Shown in pieces: positions 1 through 10,437 of a stretch of DNA of 64,000 nt. The notes below the pieces were generated by a model. The model saw only the letters and a list, made by a program, of their open reading frames with translations, was not told where the DNA came from and did not search any database. Location: the NCBI GenBank assembly GCA_000697055.1, contig JNDT01001937.1, positions 186,001-250,000 of the forward strand. Direction: 5' to 3'. The stretch is from Saksenaea vasiformis B4078. Its lineage: Eukaryota; Mucoromycota; Mucoromycetes; Mucorales; Saksenaeaceae. Every line of letters begins with the position of its first letter. The first letter of the stretch is position 1. The position numbers and the translations under genes were made by a program.

Positions 1-474
1 TTATGCGGCTGTCGTTTACGATATCGACGGCGTGGAACTCGGTGTTGAGGTACTCGGAACTCATATCCAGTACCCAGGCTGCGGAACCGTATCCAATATC
101 CAGCACTTTGGCACCTTTATCAAATGCGATCGTGTCCTTAACGCTTTTGAGTACATTTCTGATCCAAAAAGATGGTTAACAGTGGTCTTTGTTTTTAATA
201 GCACGTAGAAAGCTATTGTGTACCCTCCAAATAACTCTTTAAGTGCAAAATGTTCCTAGTCGTACATTTATTGTTAGTCGAGTAGTGAAAGCATCCGACA
301 GAATGAACTCACACCAGTCGATCGGTCCCGTTCCTCCTCATCGGATGGAAGCCAGTAAGTAGAACTCTCTTCACGGTGAAATTCACGCTTAGAAGGAATG
401 GTAGTGATGTTGGTATTATATGACAGTGCGGTCAAAGATGAATTTAAGGCTGCAGCTGTTTTATCTTGCGACAT
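1..474 (-). CDS. SAM-dependent methyltransferase, tandem copy 1 (partial, cut by window edge)
   Basis: Class I (Rossmann-fold) methyltransferase of the type expanded in Mucoromycota; the substrate is unknown. The first exon ends near 323 and carries the conserved N-terminal block REESSTYWLPSDEEERDR. After an intron, the second exon begins near 175 and runs off the window, with the SAM-binding motif I region VLDIGYGSAAWVLDMSSEY. It is nearly identical to the copy at 1127-2393 in both exon order and flanking DNA, so the two are tandem duplicates. I chose the ATG at 474 because it is conserved in both copies. The longer start used by copy 2 is out of frame here by one base (79 versus 78 nt between the two ATGs). 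Motif I has A where copy 2 has G (GYGSAAW versus GYGSGAW), which may weaken cofactor binding. The C-terminus lies outside the window. Confidence 0.72.
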
Positions 475-725
475 GGCAACAGGACTGTAATAAGATAGAG
501 TAAAATGAGGAGCTTGTTTCCTTCGTCTTATAACGAATTATATTTGCCCTCATAACTTAATTATGAATAACTAAATGTTCGTAGATTCAAAATGTAAACA
601 GAAAGTAAGAAGCAATCGAAGACGATGTATCACCTGAAAAATTTTAAGATTTTTAAAAAAGTTACACAAGCAGACCAGACTTGTTTAGACGATCATGCTA
701 TTAGGTACTTGAACAACCACACACT
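1..725. repeat. Direct duplication, copy A (methyltransferase 5' half plus upstream DNA)
   Basis: This stretch aligns by eye to about 1842-2575. The match covers coding exons, the intron and roughly 250 bp upstream of the start codon, including a shared stretch beginning cataacttaattatgaat. The unit offset is about 1.84 kb. Divergence is modest, with point changes and small indels in noncoding DNA. Confidence 0.8.
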
Positions 726-734
726 ACACCTGCA

Positions 735-1110
735 TTGGCTACTTCATGCAGCTCACTTTATTGTTCATATCCGTCAAAACTAATTTGTAACATGTAGACC
801 TGTTTACTGCTGAGTGTTTCAGTTCAGTCACATAGATTTTCACTTGGCATTGTTCTCATAACCACGTCGCTTGTCGTATGACCAACATTGAACAGAGACT
901 AAGCCAAACACTGGCTACTACTCAAATTTCTAGTCATCAGCGTTGCTATCCTCATTCTCTATCCCAAACTTCATCGCGATACTCCTGGTGCGCTCATTCC
1001 ACGATGGTCCGACTCAGACAGCCTGAAATTTGGTACTTCGTCCATCACCCAGTAACTTTTTTTTCCCAGATGTGCCACAATATTCGGCGACTTTTAAAAA
1101 TACATTTTTG
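735..1110 (-). pseudogene. Decayed 3' fragment of the PTAR1-like gene
   Basis: On the minus strand this segment matches the last two exons and the 3' flank of the PTAR1-like gene at 4602-5846. The clearest match is about 740-900 against 4565-4750, with shared blocks such as ttcatgcagctcactttatt and the final-exon coding block read as DKRHGCEN in the intact gene and DKRRGYEN here. Further upstream a reading GDGRSTKFQAV*VGP aligns with the penultimate exon, but it contains stops and deletions. No open frame survives. Its position between the two methyltransferase copies implies that a methyltransferase-plus-PTAR1 unit was duplicated and then eroded. Confidence 0.7.
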
Positions 1111-1126
1111 TTAGAATTTTGCAGTA

Positions 1127-2393
1127 TTATGCGGATTTCTGGGCGGCTACAGCTCTGTACAGGGAGGATTTGGTACTATTGTCAATAGCAGCAAATAATT
1201 TCTTTAGGTATGCCATTTGCGATTCCCTGTCGTTGTATCCGAGTTGTGGGGCTACATGAGGCAGTATGCTTTTGAAAGCTTCTTTATAGCTCCACAATAA
1301 CATCTTGCTCACGTTTGACTTAACGGCTAATAGAAAGTTCAGGTTAAGTGGTCCGTGTTTGACTTCTTTCTTACTTAAATCCATAATACGATCTTCAGTT
1401 TGAATCACCTTGGCACCCGCCTCGGCCGCTAATTCTTCCAGTCTGAGTGCTACGTGAGGGTCCTGCCCTTTTCGGTGGCATACGGCTTCCGCTAGGTTTT
1501 GAAGTACGCTTCAATTAAGCCATCGATAGTAGACGCAACTTACAACATGAAACTACTTCATGAATATACTCGTTTTCCTTAGGCTAGACGGATGGCGAAA
1601 AGCATGAAAACGATGTCTGCCAGCAAAAGTTGAATTACCAGTGTATTACTTTCAACAAGCTGGAACATGCCGCCCGGTTTAGTCACACGAATCACTTCTT
1701 TTAATGCCAAAGGCCATTCAGTTGTTGTCAATGCCACAACAAAGAACCGCATGTGTACAAAGTCAAACGTATTGTCAGGAAAATCGAGTGTTTTTGAGAC
1801 GTTTCCGTAGCTAAATTTAACATTGCTGGGTACCATGTTGATGCGGCTGTCGTTTACGATATCGACGGCGCAGAATTCAGTGTTGAGATACTCGGAGCTC
1901 ATATCCAGTACCCATGCTCCAGAACCATATCCAATATCGAGTACTTTAGCACCTTTATCAAATGGAACCGTATTCCTAATACTTTCAAGGACGTTTCTGA
2001 TAGAAAAGGTGGTTAGCCGTGGCTTTGCTTCAGTGGCGTGCACAAAGATATTGATTACCCTCCAAATAACTCTTTGACTGCAAAATGTTGCTATTCAGCA
2101 ATTTTTGTTTTTGTGGATTAGATCGTGAAACGTTCGGACAGGAGGATACTTACACCAGTCAATCGGTCCTGTTCTTCTTCGTCAGCTGGAAGCCAGTAAG
2201 TAGAAGATTCTTCGCGGTGAAATTCACGCTGAGAAGGAACGGTAGTGATGTTGGCGTCATACGACGGTGTGATCAAAGTTGAATCTAACACTACAGCTGT
2301 TTTATCCTGCGACATAGTAATAGAAGAGGAACAAGATCGAGTAACTTTGGGAAGCTGTTGTTTTCGTTTTATAACGGACTGCTTATTTCCCAT
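1127..2393 (-). CDS. SAM-dependent methyltransferase, tandem copy 2
   Basis: Complete class I methyltransferase in three exons: about 2160-2393, about 1630-2010 and 1127 to about 1510. Exon 1 has the conserved block REESSTYWLPADEEEQDR. Exon 2 has SAM motif I (VLDIGYGSGAW), the acidic strand-2 end (FCAVDIVND) and a post-motif region (PDNTFDFVHMRF, RVTKPGGMFQLVE). Exon 3 is a helical C-terminus ending AVAAQKSA. The family is common in mucoralean fungi and no substrate can be assigned. Two starts are possible. The long one gives MGNKQS followed by VIKRK, a textbook N-myristoylation signal (Gly2, Ser6, then basic residues). The short one (ATG at 2315) matches copy 1. If the long start is used, the protein could be membrane-anchored, which is unusual for this family. 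Confidence 0.78.
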
Positions 2394-2575
2394 AACTTAA
2401 TTATGAATGGACAAACGTTCGCAGATCCAAAATGTAAGCAGAAAAAAGAAGCTGAAGGAGATGATGTGTCACCTAGAAAAATTTAAGATCCTGTATGGAA
2501 GTTACACGGGAAGGCCAGATTTGTTCAAAGAATCATGTTACTGAGTAGTTTGGTAACCACATCACAAGTTAATCA
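1842..2575. repeat. Direct duplication, copy B
   Basis: Counterpart of the copy at 1-725. It includes the methyltransferase 5' half and about 180-250 bp of upstream DNA. Similarity fades near 2575, close to where copy A runs into the PTAR1 fragment. Confidence 0.8.
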
Positions 2576-2984
2576 TATGTAGAGCCGTTGTGAAAGTAAC
2601 TCAACTTCGGACCTCTTGTTTGGAGACCAGGATTCACTTCTCAACAGTAGACCGTGGAGTTAGAAGATTAACGGTGAAATCATGAACAAGGGCGTTACTT
2701 TTCACCAATCCGGCAAGCAATCTATACGGAGCAATACACAGTAACAAGAATTCATGTTCTTGTATACTGTTTATTGAATCACTTTTTACGCTACACTAAA
2801 TAAACCTTGCGTCTCTGAAGAGCCAAGTTTGCGCTAAAGAAGAATCGAATATGCGGCCATCAGTACATCAATTTTTCGTCTGAAGATTAATCAACTTGCA
2901 TGAACTTGTTCTTCAGTGGACGCAAAATTTATTCGGGCAGCATAAAAAATAACTCATGGTTAGTAAATGGAATAATATTTGGAT

Positions 2985-3180
2985 ATCATTTCACTTACCC
3001 CCCGAAGGGGTATTCCCGCCCATTGACGGGTCCAGAGCCCCGCACCTGGAGCGGTGGGGGCGGCGGGAGGTGTGGGGACCTGATGGCTTGGGAGCGGCCA
3101 TTTTTAAACGGCGTGCAGAGGACTTGAAGCGATACATCGTCTGGCAATCTATTGCGGAAGATGAACGATACTGAGTGTGT
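2985..3180. other. GC-rich island in AT-rich intergenic DNA
   Basis: A block of about 190 bp is strikingly GC-rich (runs such as cccccgaaggggt and gcggtgggggcggcgggagg) inside otherwise AT-rich DNA. It begins with a perfect 5-bp-arm hairpin around ccccgaaggggt. A short open frame on the plus strand (2956-3174) ends AEDLKRYIVWQSIAEDERY, but I recognise no family. It could be the end of a mobile element or a CpG-rich relic. Confidence 0.4.
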
Positions 3181-3414
3181 GTGTGAGACAATGTTTACGT
3201 ACTTTGAGTGTGGGCATAAAGCATCAACACGGCCAAGACGGTTCGGGACAGCGGTCATGCAGCCTAAACGGCATACAAAAAAATGAGTGATCCTGGATAT
3301 GTAATAAAAAGTTGACATACGTACCGGGGATGTTTGTACCAACAGAGCCAAAGAAGAAGAAGAAAAAAAAGGAAAAAGAAGTGCTCGCTTTAAATATGTA
3401 TCACTTTCCGTTAT

Positions 3415-3760
3415 CTGAGACATCCTTTTTGTGTGAGATAAAAGGAACCTATCCTTAACACACTTTTTGCATGAGACGACGGAATCCTGTTTCTGAGACA
3501 TCGTTTTTATGAGTCAAAGGAACCCGATCACTGATTCACCCCTTTGCATGACACGATGGTACCCTATCACCGACGCGCCTTTTGCGCGAGATAAAGAAAA
3601 GCGCGTACCTTCCACACACCCTTTGCATGAAATAAAAAGATCTGATCACTGATACGCCTATCTTTAACACGTCATTGCACGAGACAATGAAACCCTGTCT
3701 CTGACGCATGTTTTGCGTTAGATAATGGAAAGCTGTCCGTGACACAAACACAACATGGAA
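3415..3760. repeat. Decayed minisatellite, about 9 units of 36-42 bp
   Basis: Imperfect tandem units share the pattern 'ctgaNacNNcttttgcatgagataa' followed by 'ggaacc-ctatcac'. Examples are the repeated cores ttttgcatgaga, ctttgcatgaca, ttttgcgcgaga, ctttgcatgaaa, attgcacgagac and ttttgcgttaga, each followed about 15-20 bp later by a short cctatca-like segment. Units diverge by roughly a quarter of positions. Minus-strand open frames across it are by-products of the repeat. Confidence 0.65.
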
Positions 3761-4601
3761 GAGTATGACACGCAAATCATAACATCGGATGAACGTAAAA
3801 ATACGTACTTCAAAGCGCAGAGTTTATCTGGAAGTAACGCCGAATTATTTCAAATAGACGCAAAGTCATGGGAAAAATCCAGTAGTTTCTCGTTTCCGAG
3901 TTAGCAGCCGAAAATGATAATCCATAGCAAGGTAGTCCAGGTCAGTGCAACTGGTGCTTTTCTGCCTTCCCCAAATTCTTTTTGGAATGTCAAACAAGCG
4001 TATCTACAAAGGCAGTCGTACTGAATTATGTTAATTTACCAACAGATAGTTTTCATGTAAGTCTGTCATCGTATGGACACCGGAAAGTTCTGATGGAGCA
4101 TACAATTGTTGGTGTCGAGAAACTCCGATATTTGCTAATAAAGCTCCTTTCAGTTATCCGGCTTTGGGTGAGGAAGCTTTGTCGGTTGCAGAATTATGTA
4201 TAAAATCATCATATAGATTATCTTTGTTACGAGAATATTTCCCAGCTCCTCATCAAAACTAACATAGGTTCCTTTTGTTGAAGGAAATGGGAACAGTTGG
4301 CAGATGTGGTACCGTTTACGTAGAAAAGACAGTACTTGGATGTTTAGTTAAAGAATCTCTCTGTGAATAGGAACTACCTCATACGATATTATTCAGTAAG
4401 TGAATACTCAGGTAAATAGATCTTCCTTTTTTTTTTTTTTGGCAAATGAATCTGAAACAGAACAAAGGCTGAACCTTCAACATAATCCATTTGGCGCTTC
4501 TTTACTCTTATGTAATTATTTGAAAAACCGATGTTGTTGGTATTTAGGTGTAGTGTCTTGTATTAGCTGATTCATGCAGCTCACTTTATTATTCGCGCCT
4601 A
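3761..4601. other. Intergenic, no recognisable feature
   Basis: AT-rich spacer between the minisatellite and the 3' end of the PTAR1-like gene. It has a T-run near 4428-4441 and only short unconvincing frames. Confidence 0.5.
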
Positions 4602-5846
4602 TCAGAAATAATGGTAACATTTAGGCATTGCAGCTGACAGTTTCAATTTCTCCACATAGAATTTTATCTTGTCAGCATTTTCACAGCCATGCCGCTTGTC
4701 CTATGGCCGAACACTGAGCGAAAAATAAGCTTACGCACCAGCTACTTACCAGAAGACTCAACCACAAACCAAATTTTAAGGCAAGTTCTGTCTGTAGTTT
4801 TAGAGCTTCTTTCCCCTGATCGAGTCCATCATGCTTAAATCTGCCTCCCATCACATCTTCTACAAATGCATACTGTGATTCGCGATATTTGCTCCAATTT
4901 TGTGTCCGTATGGCAAGGTGGGCCCAAAAGCGACGATGGCACCACAGCGATTCATGTCCTGGAAAGCTTACAATCTGCTGGTCTAGCCAGCGTAAGTGGT
5001 GGACGAGAACCTGCTCGTCACGAGTTGCCATCATTTGAAGGACGCGTTCCAAATGCTGGATGCCTGAATGATCGCTTACATTCATTTCTGTCCATCGGCA
5101 GGCATGCTGATATTCTTTTTTAATAAGTGGATGATCAGCTGTCATGAACGAAAGAAGCCAATGTCGGTAATTCCAGGAATAATAGTTTTTCGGATACAAG
5201 GTGGCGGTACGCGTGCACAGAGAAAGTTCATGCTCCATGTCCATATCCTTACAACCCAAAAATGAATGAATCCATTGTCTATTGCTATCAAATTAAATTG
5301 CTGTGGAAAAGTAGGTATTTCCTACCGATGATGCCATGCAACTGAGCTTTTAGCATGCTTGGGTATAGTAAAAATGAGATCTATTAATGATAGTTCTTGC
5401 TGAGCCGTTATGTATCCAGATTGAATCAGATTTTTTCTTTGAAGACTTGAATTTAGCACCTCATCAAAAGTCTGTTGATATTTTCTACCTTGCATTCATA
5501 GCTGTATAGCTTTCTGGTTTAAGTAACACCATAATTCTTGTCACCTTTTCGAGTTGTTTGCTGTCGTTCATATCTCTGATCTGAACGAACCGATGATGGG
5601 CTTGTCTTAATAGTGTACATAATTGTTGCCAAGATAAACCAAGTTTAGTCTCCATGACGATCAAGGGATAGTAGGGCAAGCTTTCAGGTGGTAGATCGTC
5701 CACATTAGGCAGAAACTGCATAAGTCCTAATTCATCACTTTGTTTCCAATGGTTAATGGACCCTACTTATTAGTCAAAAGAAGTGCTAACATTGTTCGCG
5801 ATGATAGGACATGATCGAGTTTATCGTATAGCTCTCCATCTTCCAT
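4602..5846 (-). CDS. ptar1: PTAR1-like protein prenyltransferase alpha-repeat protein
   Basis: Alpha-subunit-like protein built of prenyltransferase-alpha (TPR-like) helical repeats; PTAR1 is linked to Rab geranylgeranylation and Golgi function in animals. Signature segments are DELGLMQFLPN (PTAR1 N-terminal motif), LIVMETKLGLSW, KHAKSSVAWHHR, YPKNYYSWNYRHWLL, MNVSDHSG and VSFPGHESLWCHRR. Repeats of the W-x-H-R type recur at the usual spacing. Exons read back from the stop at 4602: 4602-4700, 4750-5278, 5336-5445, and 5489 to about 5760. The introns of 49, 57 and 43 nt keep frame. An upstream ATG at 5846 opens a short frame (MEDGELYDKLDHVL), but I could not join it cleanly to the next exon, so the 5' end is uncertain. 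The gene is divergent from the SWI3-like gene. Confidence 0.78.
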
Positions 5847-6196
5847 GGTTCAAAAGGATACGTGCTCACATCCACGAGCCCAGGGAACTCTAATTTAGAC
5901 TCAGCACAAATGCAAGTGTCGAGTTCACGTCTCAATAAAGCTTGCGCGAATAAAGAGAAACACAGTGGACAGTAGATTATGAAGTAAAGCCATCATTCTT
6001 AACTAATACATCCAAGCTATAGTATCAAGAGAGAATGGAACTACTATCGTATACTATGATGATTTCGCTTCGATGCACACCTCTCGCAGGTTGCGAAGCC
6101 ACCGGGTTGCCTCATCTCCGCAAAACGTGATGATGAGTTCGAAATTTTGTCAGACGAATACCACACGACCACCAAAAAAATAATACAAGACACGAA
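5847..6196. promoter_or_regulatory. Shared divergent promoter region, PTAR1 / SWI3
   Basis: About 350 bp separate the two divergently read genes, so both promoters must lie here or overlap the genes. No canonical element stands out. The SWI3 start lies in an A-rich context (agacacgaaATGG). Confidence 0.5.
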
Positions 6197-8962
6197 ATGG
6201 CGGGAAGGACTCCCAAATGTACCGTACTTGATCCGAGCTATTATGAATTGCCAGAAACTATTGCTCGTTTTGAACCGATTAAGGGTCCATTACTAGCAGA
6301 ACTACAACCGCAACAGCCAGACATTTCCTTTGACGCTCGTGATCTGTCTGTCTTGACAGGTCAGCTCCAGCAGTTTCAGGCAGATTTTCTTGGTTTACAC
6401 AATCGACCGACAAACGCTGCCTTACGGATACCTGCAAAACTGTTCAAATTGCATGAAGGACGAACACTTTCAAAAAACTCGCCATTATATACAATCTTGC
6501 TTGCAGCGTACACGTACCGCATCAGTAATAGCTGGCGCAAATGGGATTTTACCAATCCTTCCAAGAGAGCAAAAAACAACGATTTGATTCAGTTCATACG
6601 AAATTTCCTTGCACGCACAAAGATTCTTGCCACGCCGAGAATCGCTTTTGCGGATAATGTTCCAGAGTCAGCGCGGAAAGCATTGATCCCATTGGCGAAA
6701 AAGATAGAAGGTACCCTCCATTCCGTACTGTCATGTACTAATACTTATTTCAAAGCCCAAATCGTGGAGAGACCTAGAGATGCAACACATGTGCTGTATG
6801 GACCGCTTCATCAATACGGTGGTAATGAGGAAGAATGGTTTCGCACACTAGAAAAGAGAGACAATAAGGTGTTGGTGCACTGGTGGTACCATCCGGATTC
6901 GTACGATAGCTGGCTAGTGCAGACAGATCAGTTTGCTGACCCTGAGGAAGCGCCTGATCACGATGGGCCATGGCATATTATATCACGATGGCTGCAGGAC
7001 AGCGTCAAGTTCAATGAAGTAATGAATGAAGAAGACTACGAAGAATTGGATGTAGATTCTTTAGAGCAGGAGTTACCTGAAAGCCGACGTAATGGGGAGA
7101 TGCAGTCAGACGCGATATCAGTTACTTCCGAAATGCCTTCATCAGCAACCGATGTTGAAATGGTATCTATTCCTCGGCTACCTGTACTGAATAGCGAATA
7201 CGAGCCGGAAGTACGCATTCGAGATATCGAAAGTGAACGTCCACAGCTCGGAAGTAGACAACGCAAAAACGAATTTGAACCTTATAGCAACGGCGACATT
7301 ACAAATATCTCGCAGTATACTGAAGCGTTTATTGAATATCCTAAGCGACAGATCAAGTCTCTCGGTGGACAGAGTAATGTAGTAGATGGTGCTGAGAATG
7401 CAAACGAAGATCAGACACAGAAAGGTGATTATCACACACATATTCTTTTGGGGAAAGGGGCATTTGCTGATACCGAAACCAGATATCTCGTCTATATGTC
7501 AATCGGCACCCTACGATTATTCAGAACTAACCATGCCATCTTGGTTTGATATCGCAAAAATACACGATATTGAGAAGTTAGCACTGCCTGAATTCTTTGG
7601 AAAACAACCAGGCAAAACACCGGAAAAATATAAGGCCTACCGAGATTTCATGGTTCAGGCTTATCAAGCAAATCCTGATTACTATTTAACGGTGGCTGCG
7701 TGTAAAGCAAAACTTGACGTCGATCTAGTGATGCTCGTCCGTATACATAGTTTCCTGGAATTCAATGGTGTCATTAATTCTCAGGTATGACTACATTGTT
7801 GCAACTGGCTGGCGTCTGACATCACACTTTGAAGGTTGATCCGCGTCGTCGAATCTTTGATCCTTGTATTGACAGCGAGCCGGATGCAGGTGTCAAGACA
7901 CATTCGCAGAGAGACTTTAGAAATGTGGATAATGCGAACCTGCAGTACCTAAGAGACCTAATTTTCGACCCATCTGCGGCCGCAACTACACGGAGCGCAT
8001 GGGATGTGACGATAGAAGATCCCATGAATCCAGATGGCCACCGGTACTATGCGTGCACCACTTGTAAGGCTGATTGCAGTTCAGTCCGTTACCAGTCCTT
8101 CAAGTACAAAGACGTACAAGTCTGTATCGACTGCTTTTTGGAAGGAAGGTTCACATCCACTACCTCAAGCGGAGACTTCTTACGCGTGGAACAGTCGACG
8201 GATCGGGACATGATGGAAGATGACTGGAGCGACGATGAGATATTACGATTGCTGGAAGGTGTAGAACGCTATGATGACAACTGGATGCTTATCTCGGAAC
8301 ACGTGGGCAGTCGATCGAAGGAGCAATGTATTACCCAATTTTTGCAGTTGCCCATTACAGACGAATTTACAGCCGTTCAGATGAATGATAAAGAACTTGA
8401 AGAGCTGCCCTTTGGCGACCATCCAAACCCAGTAATGACCATGATTGCGTTTTTATCTGGACATGTCAACCCAGGTGTTGGCTCAGCTGCGGCAAAAATA
8501 GCGCTGAAGGAGTTGCTACAGTCAGATGACGCAAAGAGTAATGAAATGGACATGGATAGCAAGGTGACTGACGAAGAAGAAATTGATATTGACGCAGAAG
8601 ACCAGCAGCGGCGGCAACAACGGCAAGAGCAACAGGAAGAAGAAGGAGCACCCCCCAAAGACGCATTTTCAAAGGAAACGATGAAAAAAGCAACTGTGGC
8701 TGCATTGCAGAGCGCCGTTGAACAAGCTCGCAAACTTGCAAGCTATGAAGACGAAGAAATCCAACATTGGACACGGTTAGCTGTCAAGACGCTTATTGAC
8801 AAGCTGACACTCAAAGTTCAGCAGTATGACGAACTTGAGAGCTCCCTTGGAGATGAGCTTACAGAACTGGATAAGCAACGTGCTGTTTTACAAAGCTCCA
8901 TTGAAGCGCTGAGCAAGAAACAGTTTGTGAATTCTGGAACAACCCTTAGCACAACTCAATAG
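6197..8962 (+). CDS. SWI3/RSC8/SMARCC-type subunit of SWI/SNF-family chromatin remodeller
   Basis: Scaffold subunit of a nucleosome-remodelling complex. Three exons (6197-7424, 7483-7784, 7835-8962) with introns of 58 and 50 nt give a protein of about 885 residues. Domain order: the N-terminal SMARCC-type module (includes KVLVHWWYHPDSYDSW); an acidic linker; SWIRM at about 425-510 (PSWFDIAKIHDIEKLALPEF, CKAKLDVDLVMLVRIHSFL); a ZZ-type zinc finger at about 580-612 (CTTC and CIDC pairs); SANT/Myb at about 638-688 (WSDDEILRLLEGVERYDDNW, SRSKEQCITQFLQLPI); the conserved LPFGDHPNPVM block; and a C-terminal coiled coil. This is the full canonical arrangement of fungal Rsc8/Swi3 and animal SMARCC. 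The ZZ finger is as in Rsc8. Whether it serves a SWI/SNF or an RSC-like complex cannot be told from sequence. Confidence 0.93.
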
Positions 8963-9198
8963 AAAAATTATCTCTTCCACCTTTTTTAGCGATCATTCAC
9001 CCTTACTGATCCAGTCTTCACCTCACCACCACACACATATACATACACGCGCGCACATACACTCTCTATACTCAATGGACTGTAACCTTATATCAATTTT
9101 ACAAAAGCGTCCTAAAGAAAGAAATTGGTTTTTTTATTTATTTTTGGCGTGCTTTCTAGGAAATAGCAATCAATAGCGTCACAAAGTGGTTCTAATTT

Positions 9199-9880
9199 TC
9201 AAAAGTATACTATGATACTTTGTGTTTGTGTTGTAGTATATAGAGTATCTCGAACTTGATCAATTAATAGGTCTTTGAGACGCAATATCCACAACAGTTT
9301 GTCGGCAGACGAGTCTAAACAGGTGCACAGACACTTACCATTTCCCGAATCTAGCGATAATCTTGCATCTATAGTGAACTTAGATCTTTTCTCCGAGATC
9401 TCCCCGCTACTTATAATCGACAACTTTTTGACAGCTGTTTCCCAAACTTATTAAAGTATGGAAGACATAGACTAGGAGATGTTCATGGCAGCAGTAAGGT
9501 CACATCCTAGCTGCTATGGAAACGACGGCTATCGTCTAGTACGTCAATTGCAGACGATTTTATGGTCGTCAATGTAGCACACAATTCTGCGACACTTCCA
9601 CCTGCAGGAGGTCATGTATACTTGGAATAAATGTCACCAACAGTTTAGGGTTCCCTCCGGCCTCTGCTGCAGCACTTTCGGCAGCAATCTACAATTGCCT
9701 CAAAGGCGGTACAGTTGCACAGTGTGTGCACTCCTCTTTACTGATGATCTTTGTTAAAGTAACCGTTAACGTTCGTGCAACATGAGCTTCAACTAAAGGA
9801 TGATAACCTCGCCTGGTTTGATACGCACAGCAGCCAGATCCACGAGCCTTGCGCTGTACTGCCGCTGATGCTAATGAAAA
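9199..9880 (-). pseudogene. Possible decayed or unrecognised coding segment
   Basis: The minus strand shows coding-like patches in different frames: ARGSGCCAYQTRRGYHPLVE and HVARTLTVTLTKIISKEEC near 9720-9860, SAAAEAGGNPKLLVTFIPSI near 9610-9680, and ISSGEISEKRSKFTIDARLS near 9340-9420. Stops separate them, and not all can be bridged by plausible introns. I recognise no family. It may be a pseudogene or an intron-rich gene that I cannot assemble. The rest of 8963-10437 appears empty apart from AC-rich and T-rich runs. Confidence 0.25.
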
Positions 9881-10437
9881 ATACCGATAAGATGAAATGG
9901 ACGTGATAATCGTTTTGTTTCCACTTATTAATCTCGGATAAATTTGTTCCCTTGTGGTTTAGACTAATGCAAATTCTTTTTATAGACTAATCCGTTTTCA
10001 TCTCGGTTGCTAAATGCTGAGAAGCATATGCTTGTGCTCGCAAATAATGTTAAGCAATATTCTACAGGTTACTTCTGTTTCTTCTTTATGAAGGAAAAAA
10101 GAGAAGTAGTGTGAATCTCCTAAAGCTGGCGGTCTGATTTTAGTATGTTGATGCATGATCATGGCTCGGTAATTTATGTTCGAATTTGCCTATACTCTAT
10201 CGTGATCTTTTTTGTGCCGTTGTTGTTTATATATAAACACGGAGAACTCCTTTACAAATCAACGCGATGGTAATGATGACGATGTAGTCATATCTGCATG
10301 CGAGTACTGTGCTGCATCCTCGGCACCTGCAAGATTAGGTTTCTGAGTCTGTAACGGTAACAGCAAGAAGTTTGGGGCTCTCTCCCTATATAGCAAATTT
10401 AGTAAAACAAGGAACCGATTGACGACGACGCCTCGGC

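Noticed and set aside
3415..3760. CRISPR-like array because of regularly spaced short repeats
   Set aside because: The repeats are contiguous diverged minisatellite units without constant repeats and unique spacers, in a eukaryotic genome.
5446..5488. Apparent stop/frameshift in the PTAR1-like gene after the segment ending MNAR
   Set aside because: A 43-nt intron (GTAGAA...TTCAAG) with a good branch-like CTAAAT removes the stop and restores frame, so this is normal splicing, not decay.
8377..8774. Two antisense open frames of 102-118 aa inside the SWI3-like gene
   Set aside because: They are shadows of a strongly coding, Gln/Glu-rich sense frame and have low-complexity Ser/Cys or Leu/Val composition.
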